This document shows, piece by piece, positions 58,810 through 64,000 of a stretch of DNA of 64,000 nucleotides. How positions within the stretch are numbered: position 1 is the stretch's first letter; each line of letters begins with the position of its first letter. The position numbers and the translations under genes were made by a program. Under the pieces are notes generated by a model. That model worked only from the letters and a program-made list of their open reading frames with translations, did no database searches and was not told the DNA's origin. This stretch comes from Streptomyces hayashii (lineage in GTDB: Bacteria; Actinomycetota; Actinomycetes; Streptomycetales; Streptomycetaceae), in contig NZ_JAHHIU010000092.1 in the NCBI RefSeq assembly GCF_024539815.1, positions 1 through 64,000 of the forward strand, given 5' to 3'.

Positions 58810-59612
58810 GCGGTCCTCGCGGTGGCCGCCGGAGCGCCGTCGCGCTCCCACACGGCCCACGGGCGGTCGCCCCGGGCGTAGGCGTCGTCGAGCGCCGCCC
58901 GCTCCTTGACGGTGTCGGTCGGCTTCCAGAAACCGCGGTGCTGGTGCGCCACCAGCCGTCCCCGCTTGGCCAGTTGGGCACATCCGTCGGCGACCAGGTC
59001 CCCGTTCTCCGGGATGTGGTCGAAGATCTCCTGACGGAGCACGAAATAGCCGCCGTTCTCCCACAGCGGCAGTTCGCTCACCGCGGTGATGCCGCCCACG
59101 AGGCCGTCCTCGCCCAACTCCACGCAGTGGAACGACGACTGCGGCGGCACCACCATCATCGACGCACCGGCGTCGCGCCGGGCGAACCGGTCGATCATCT
59201 CGGGCAGCGGGGCGTCGGTGAGCACGTCGGCGTAGTTGGCGAGGAACATCTCGTCGCCGTCCAGGTGGTGACGCACCCGGCGCAGCCGCTCGCCGATCGG
59301 CGACTCGATGCCGGTCTGCGCGAACGTGATCGTCCAGTCCGAGATGTCGGTGGACAGCAGCTCGGTCCGCCCGCCGCGCAGCACGAAGTCGTTGGACGTC
59401 GTCTCCTCGTAGTTGAGGAAGAAGTCCTTGATGTGGTGGGCCCCGTACCCGAGGCACAGGATGAACTCCGTGTGGCCGAAGTGCGCGTAGTAGCGCATGA
59501 CGTGCCAGATCAGCGGCCGCGGGCCGACCATCGCCATCGGCTTGGGCACGTCGTCCGCCGCGCCGCTGCGCATCCGCATCCCGTAACCGCCGCAGAACAG
59601 GACGACCTTCAT
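58806..59612 (-). CDS. rfbF: Glucose-1-phosphate cytidylyltransferase
   Basis: A 268-residue nucleotidyltransferase with the RfbF pattern: VLFCGGYGMRMR (nucleotide loop), DVPKPMAMVGPRPLIWHVM, GYGAHHIKDFFLNY and YADVLTD. Family product is CDP-glucose, the precursor of CDP-linked 3,6-dideoxy or branched sugars. The CDP-glucose 4,6-dehydratase normally paired with it is not in the window and may lie past the edge. ATGA overlap with the methyltransferase gene. Confidence 0.85.
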   Translation of the reverse strand: MKVVLFCGGYGMRMRSGAADDVPKPMAMVGPRPLIWHVMRYYAHFGHTEFILCLGYGAHHIKDFFLNYEETTSNDFVLRGGRTELLSTDISDWTITFAQTGIESPIGERLRRVRHHLDGDEMFLANYADVLTDAPLPEMIDRFARRDAGASMMVVPPQSSFHCVELGEDGLVGGITAVSELPLWENGGYFVLRQEIFDHIPENGDLVADGCAQLAKRGRLVAHQHRGFWKPTDTVKERAALDDAYARGDRPWAVWERDGAPAATARTA

Positions 59613-60844
59613 CGCTTGACCTCGACAATGCTCAGTTCCGGGATGGGAAAGACCAGCCGGCCGCCCCACTCGTGCACGTAGGACAACTGCTCGACCAGTT
59701 CGGTGCGCAGGTTCCACGGCAGGACCAGGACGTAGTCCGGCCGGTCGGCCGCTATCTGCTCGGGCGCCAGGATCGGGATGCGGGTGCCGGGCGTGTACCT
59801 GCCGTGCTTGTAGGGGTTGCGGTCCACCGTGTACGGGAGCAGGTCGGGACGGATGCCGCAGTGGTTGAGCAGCGTGTTGCCCTTGCCGGGGGCGCCGTAG
59901 CCGACGACCGTCTCGCCGCGCTCGGCCGCCTCGATGAGGAACTTGAGCAGGTCCCGGCGCACCTTGGCCACCCGCGCGGAGAACTCGGTGTACCCGGACA
60001 GCTCCTGCAGACCGGCGGCCTTCTCGCGGGCCAGCACGTCGGCCACCCGCGTGGTGGGCTCGCCCGCCGCCTCGGCTGGCCGCGCCCACAGCCGGATGGA
60101 GCCGCCGTGCGTGGGCAGCAGCTCGACGTCCACCAGCGTGAGCCCGCCGCTCGCCAGCGCCCGGATCGCGGAGGCGACGGTGTAGTACTGGAAGTGCTCG
60201 TGGTAGATCGTGTCGTACTGGTTGTCCTCGATCAGGGTCAGCAGGTGCTGCACCTCGATCGAGACCCAGCCGTCGTCCGCGACCAGCGAGCGCAGCCCCC
60301 GGGTGAAGCCGATCACGTCGGGGATGTGCGCGTACACGTTGTTGGCGACCACCAGGTCCGCCGGGCCGTGCTCGGCGCGGACGGCGGCGCCCGTGTCCGG
60401 GTCCAGGAACGCCGTGAGCGTGGGCACGCCCGCGTCCCGCGCCGCCGCGCCGACGTTCACCGACGGCTCGACGCCCAGGCAGCGGATCCCGCGGTCCACC
60501 ACGTGCCGCAGCAGGTACCCGTCGTTGCTCGCGACCTCGACCACGAAGGCGTCGGGACCGAGGCCCACCCGCTCCACGGCGCCGGCGACGAACGTGCGCG
60601 CGTGCTCCACCCACGAGGTCGAGAAGGAGGAGAAGTACGCGTACTCCTCGAACGTCTCCTCCGGGGTGATCAGCGGCGGGATCTGCGCGAGCCAGCAGTC
60701 GGTGCACACCCGCAGGTGCAGCGGGTACGCCGGCTCGGGCCGGTCCAGTCGGTCCGCGGCGAGAAAGCTCTCACATGGCGGCGTCGCTCCGAGATCGACG
60801 ACGCTAGCCATCGCCTCCGAGCCGCACAGTCGGCATCGTGTCAT
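59609..60844 (-). CDS. NDP-hexose C-methyltransferase
   Basis: A 411-residue SAM-dependent enzyme of the TylC3/NovU class. An N-terminal zinc knuckle (CRLCGS and CTDCWLAQIP, about 4-55) precedes a SAM-binding core (VVEVASNDGYLL) with YHEHFQYYT, and a C-terminal domain GYGAPGKGNTLLNHCG. It adds a methyl branch, usually at C3 of a 4-keto sugar nucleotide. With RfbF this suggests a CDP-branched-chain sugar. Confidence 0.9.
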   Translation of the reverse strand: MTRCRLCGSEAMASVVDLGATPPCESFLAADRLDRPEPAYPLHLRVCTDCWLAQIPPLITPEETFEEYAYFSSFSTSWVEHARTFVAGAVERVGLGPDAFVVEVASNDGYLLRHVVDRGIRCLGVEPSVNVGAAARDAGVPTLTAFLDPDTGAAVRAEHGPADLVVANNVYAHIPDVIGFTRGLRSLVADDGWVSIEVQHLLTLIEDNQYDTIYHEHFQYYTVASAIRALASGGLTLVDVELLPTHGGSIRLWARPAEAAGEPTTRVADVLAREKAAGLQELSGYTEFSARVAKVRRDLLKFLIEAAERGETVVGYGAPGKGNTLLNHCGIRPDLLPYTVDRNPYKHGRYTPGTRIPILAPEQIAADRPDYVLVLPWNLRTELVEQLSYVHEWGGRLVFPIPELSIVEVKR

Positions 60845-62082
60845 GTGCTGTTCCCATCCCCCCTGCTCACCGGGGTGTCCCCGCCGTGAGCCGGTACTGA
60901 CCGACCCGCGATCGCGGAGCGGTACCCCTCCTCCAGGCGCTCCAGCCCGACGGCCGGACTGAAGCCCTGCTCGTAACGGCGCCGGGCCGCCAGTCCCATC
61001 TCCCGGTTGAGCGCCGGATCGGCGGTGATCCGGCGCAGCGCCGACGCCAGCGAGGCGACCTCGCCCGGCCGGTGCAGCAGCCCGGTCACCCCGTCCTCGA
61101 CGAGTTCGACGAAGGCCCCGTGACCGGCGGCGACGACCGGCGCCCCGGCCGCCATCGCCTCCACGACCACCAGGCCGAACGCCTCCAGCCAGGTCGAGGG
61201 AGCCACCACGGCCGACGATCGGGCGACGGCCTCGCGGCACTGCGCCGTGTCGTACAGGCCGACGTAGCGCACGTCGTCCCGGCCCGCCGCCCAGGCGGTC
61301 ACCTCCGGCTCCAGCGGCCCCGTGCCGGCGATCACCAGCGGCACGCCCGGCCCGCCCCCGGCGGCCAGCTCGTCCCACGCGGCCATGAGCAGCCGCACCC
61401 CCTTGGCCTCCGCCAGCCGGCCGAGGAAGAGCACGTGCTCGCCGACGCCGGTGCGCCGTACGCCCGGCTCCGGCACGAAGTTGTGCTTGACCGCCAGCCG
61501 CCCGGCCGGCATCCCGGCCCCCGCCAGGACGTCGCGCTGCGCCGCGGAGATGCAGAAGAACCGCTCCACGCCGGACCACCACCGCCGCCGGTTGACCGCC
61601 AGGCTGACCGCGAGCGGAACCGTCGCCAGCCGGGAGCCCCGGTAGCAGCCGTGCCGCACCGCGGGCAGCGGCGAGGACCCCACGCACTCGGTGCACGGCC
61701 GGCCGTCCCGCTGCAGGGTGCCGGGCGGACAGACCTGCGTGTAGTTGTGCAGCGTGGCCACGACGGGCGCCCCGGCGTCGGTGCACGCCGCGAGCACCGC
61801 CGGCGACAGCAGCGGGAAGACGTTGTGGACGTGCACCACGTCCGGCCGCTCGGCGCGCAGCCGGGCGGCCAGCTCCGCGCGCACCGACGGGTTCCACGGC
61901 ACCAGCAGCGGCACCGCGACCTTGCCCGGCAGGGACCGGGCGGCGATGTCGTCGCTGCGTCGCTCGAACAGCCCGACCCGGTGGCCGGCCTCGCGCAGCA
62001 GCGCCACCTCCTGGTCGACGACCTTGTTCTCCCCGCTCGGCTGCGCCGAGGCGTAGCGGTTGTGCACCACGAGGACGTGCAT
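60841..62082 (-). CDS. Glycosyltransferase family 4
   Basis: A 413-residue GT-B enzyme. The N-lobe has VVHNRYASAQPSGENKVVDQ and VVHVHNVFPLLSPAVL. The C-lobe has VLFLGRLAEAKGVRLLMAAW and the EX7E-like VAPSTWLEAFGLVVVEAMA. It is a retaining sugar transferase of the surface-glycan assembly. It ends in an ATGA overlap with the C-methyltransferase gene. Confidence 0.9.
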   Translation of the reverse strand: MHVLVVHNRYASAQPSGENKVVDQEVALLREAGHRVGLFERRSDDIAARSLPGKVAVPLLVPWNPSVRAELAARLRAERPDVVHVHNVFPLLSPAVLAACTDAGAPVVATLHNYTQVCPPGTLQRDGRPCTECVGSSPLPAVRHGCYRGSRLATVPLAVSLAVNRRRWWSGVERFFCISAAQRDVLAGAGMPAGRLAVKHNFVPEPGVRRTGVGEHVLFLGRLAEAKGVRLLMAAWDELAAGGGPGVPLVIAGTGPLEPEVTAWAAGRDDVRYVGLYDTAQCREAVARSSAVVAPSTWLEAFGLVVVEAMAAGAPVVAAGHGAFVELVEDGVTGLLHRPGEVASLASALRRITADPALNREMGLAARRRYEQGFSPAVGLERLEEGYRSAIAGRSVPAHGGDTPVSRGDGNST

Positions 62083-62084
62083 GG

Positions 62085-63332
62085 TCAGGTCACCTCCGAT
62101 GTGCGGGCCCAGCGCGGGGCGGGTCGTCGACGGATCTCGGGCGTCGACGGGGGAACGGTCTCGGCGGGCGTCGCCAGCAGCGAGGCGGCCACGGCCAGAT
62201 GCAGCAGGTACGGCGAGGCGTCGCCCAGCCCGGCCTCGGTGTACGACGCGATCGCGCAGTAGCTGATCAGGAAGATCGCGCAGGCCCTCGACAGCGACGG
62301 CGGCCGCAGCAACGCGACGCCGCCCAGCACGATGATGATCGCCGCCACCAGGGCGATGCCGGTCATGCCCTGCTCGTTGTAGACGGCCAGCCAGCTGTTG
62401 TCGATCGGCAGCCCGCCGTACGACTTGTCGCCCAGGCCCGTGCCGAACAGGTGCTCCGAGGTCGTCCGGGGCGCCGCCAGAAGGGCGTTCCAGACCTTGG
62501 CCCGGCCGGTGAGGCTGGAGAAGTTCTCCTGGCTCTGCCCGCGCAGGAACCACGCCTGGAGCGCGGAGCTGAACCCCACCGCGGCCACCGCGGCGCACAG
62601 CACCGACCAGGAGAAGACCCGGCGGGCGGCGGCGCTGGTCAGGACGAGGGAGGTGATCGCCAGCACCAGCGCGATGATCAGGCCGAGCGTGGCCGTGCGG
62701 GTATGGGTCAGCGCGAGCAGGACGAGGGAGGGCACGATGACCACCGCCGCGCTGGTCCGGTCGGTCCGGCGGCCCACGAGAAGCAGCACGGTGAGCCCGA
62801 TGATCACCGCGGCGTACTGGCCGATCTGCGGCGGGGTGAGCGGCCACAACGCGCCCACCAGCCGCCCGCCGTAGAGGTCGGGCAGGGCGGCGCCCGGTGA
62901 GACGACCAGGCCGGCGGCCACCGAGGCGAGCACCGCGAAGTACATCCGGATGTGGTGCCGGACGAACGTCGTGCCGCCGTCCCACCAGCGGCTGAGCAGC
63001 CACAGCGTGCCGACGAAGAGAGCCAGCCGGGCGCAGCGGAACAGCGCGCCGAGCCCCGCCCCCTGGTCCACGCTGGAGATCAGGCTCGGCACCAGCAGCA
63101 GGGTCAGCAGGAACACGTAGGCGCTGGCCCGCAGGCGCACCCGGGGGTTGACCAACAGCGCCAGCGCGAACGCGGCGGCCAGCGAGCCCATGGTGACCAT
63201 CTGGATGAGCGAACGGGGCAGCGGGACGATGGTCACCGCCCCGGCGGAGCCGAGGGTGTTGAGGACGAGCAGTCCCCAGACCGCCCCGACGATCTTCGAC
63301 GTGCGGTTCGTGCGGGTGTCCGCGGTCCTCAT
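62085..63332 (-). CDS. O-antigen ligase/polymerase-like membrane protein
   Basis: A 415-residue protein with about 10-12 helices. It has the Wzy_C-type segment around LFGTGLGDKSYGGLPIDNSWLAV (a large outer loop), as in WaaL/Wzy proteins that join or ligate glycan units outside the membrane. The ATG at 63332 is used (GGTGG 5 nt upstream); a GTG at 63341 is the alternative. It lies 2 nt before the GT4 gene. Confidence 0.82.
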   Translation of the reverse strand: MRTADTRTNRTSKIVGAVWGLLVLNTLGSAGAVTIVPLPRSLIQMVTMGSLAAAFALALLVNPRVRLRASAYVFLLTLLLVPSLISSVDQGAGLGALFRCARLALFVGTLWLLSRWWDGGTTFVRHHIRMYFAVLASVAAGLVVSPGAALPDLYGGRLVGALWPLTPPQIGQYAAVIIGLTVLLLVGRRTDRTSAAVVIVPSLVLLALTHTRTATLGLIIALVLAITSLVLTSAAARRVFSWSVLCAAVAAVGFSSALQAWFLRGQSQENFSSLTGRAKVWNALLAAPRTTSEHLFGTGLGDKSYGGLPIDNSWLAVYNEQGMTGIALVAAIIIVLGGVALLRPPSLSRACAIFLISYCAIASYTEAGLGDASPYLLHLAVAASLLATPAETVPPSTPEIRRRPAPRWARTSEVT

Positions 63333-63333
63333 C

Positions 63334-64000
63334 TCAACCACCGTCCCCGGGACGCAGGGTGCTGCCCTCGTCCTGCCGGTAGGGCGAGCCCCGCCACTGC
63401 TTGAAGCCGAGGGTGCGGCTCGCGTCGTGGACGACGAAGGTCCACGGTCCGACGTAAACGTTGTCGTGCCAGCGGTTGTGCTGCGAGCCGGTGATCGCCT
63501 CGGCCACCCGCTCGCCCTGGTAGGGCGACCAGTCCGGGAAGGTGCCGTAGTTGGACAGCACCGCCATCCGGTCGCACATCACCGTGCAGCGCATGACGGA
63601 CTTGTCCAGCACGAAGCGGTTGTCGTGGACGTCCACCCGCTGGGTCTTCCACCGGCAGTCGGAGTACAGCGGTGCCCTGGCGATCGCCGGCTGCACGCAC
63701 CGGCCGGGGTCCTTCACCAGCAACGTGCAGTCACCGGAGGAGGTGTTGGCCGGGCTGTTGCAGAACCGGTCGGCGTTCTCCCACAGGGTGATCCCGGACC
63801 AGTTGTCCTCCAGGACGTTCCGGTAGACGTCGATCTTGTCCGTGCGGGCCCGGATCCGCGGTTCGCCGCCGGACTCGGAGAGGTACACCGTCGCCAGCGG
63901 GAAGGTGTCGCCGGAGGCGGCGGAGGCGCGGCCCTCGACCCAGTTGTTGCGCCGGATCGTGTTCTTGCGGATGACCGCGTTGTAGCTGATCTCATAGATC
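63334..64000 (-). CDS. Right-handed beta-helix protein (5' end outside the window)
   Basis: 222 C-terminal residues are visible. The frame is open to the window edge, and IYEISYNAVIRKNTIRRNNW continues smoothly upstream of an internal GTG at 63888, so that GTG is not the start. Repeated N-x-W/N-x-F turns (RNVLEDNWSGITLWEN, VDVHDNRFVLDKS, HNRWHDNVYVGPWTF) are those of a parallel beta-helix, and several cysteines suggest an extracytoplasmic protein. It may be a glycan lyase, epimerase or surface protein. It is cotranscribed with the ligase-like gene. Confidence 0.8.
   Translation of the reverse strand, partial: IYEISYNAVIRKNTIRRNNWVEGRASAASGDTFPLATVYLSESGGEPRIRARTDKIDVYRNVLEDNWSGITLWENADRFCNSPANTSSGDCTLLVKDPGRCVQPAIARAPLYSDCRWKTQRVDVHDNRFVLDKSVMRCTVMCDRMAVLSNYGTFPDWSPYQGERVAEAITGSQHNRWHDNVYVGPWTFVVHDASRTLGFKQWRGSPYRQDEGSTLRPGDGG

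Overview
The window is about 70 percent GC, uses GTG and TTG starts freely, and encodes families typical of Streptomyces (KimA-like permease beside TrkA-type subunits, MmyB-like regulators, FxsC-like TIR, a sugar importer without its own ATPase, MpaB-family oxygenase). I read it as a chromosomal segment of a Streptomyces or very close relative, mixing conserved housekeeping genes with accessory regions. No rRNA, tRNA or CRISPR array was found.

1-7 kb: conserved potassium/RNA-modification neighbourhood. An OB-fold protein and a DUF3159 membrane protein converge on two overlapping TrkA-type genes. Divergent from those, after an unlisted 31-residue membrane microprotein, is a KimA-like permease, then a TrmA/RlmD-type RNA methyltransferase. 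7-12 kb: a segment flanked by two diverged copies of the methyltransferase 3' end. It holds a decayed cytochrome P450 remnant, an ABC ATPase/FtsX-type permease pair and a divergent PadR regulator, and looks like the remains of an integrated element.

12-22 kb: an oxidoreductase region: MmyB-like regulator, zinc alcohol dehydrogenase, a frameshifted SDR running into a cyclophilin-like lipoprotein, two intact SDRs, a cupin, and a three-subunit Tat-associated molybdenum oxidoreductase. A shared 20-bp G-run/C-run dyad precedes three of its transcription units, which suggests one regulon. 22-24 kb: an IS5-like transposase pseudogene, a DUF2283 protein and an SMI1/KNR4 protein. 24-34.5 kb: carbohydrate use: a LacI regulator, a binding protein and two permeases without an ATPase, a GH13 alpha-glucosidase, a divergent GH32 enzyme and a secreted GH3 beta-glucosidase.

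34.5-42 kb: a MepB-family gene, then a compact operon of a TIR-domain protein, a CHAT (caspase-like) protease and an alpha/beta hydrolase. This is the best candidate for an uncharacterised conflict or signalling system. It is followed by a second MmyB-like regulator/alcohol dehydrogenase module. 42-50 kb: a hypothetical protein, a PatB-type lyase divergent from an Lrp regulator, GNAT and LysE proteins, an MpaB-family oxygenase with a polyprenyl synthase and a small partner protein (possible terpenoid locus), and a PAP2 phosphatase. 50-64 kb: a long translationally coupled surface-glycan operon on the minus strand: beta-helix protein, O-antigen ligase-like polymerase, two glycosyltransferases, CDP-type branched-sugar enzymes, PIG-L deacetylase, DUF4910 protein, flippase, polysaccharide pyruvyl transferase, RmlC-like epimerase and class III aminotransferase. 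It continues past the right edge.
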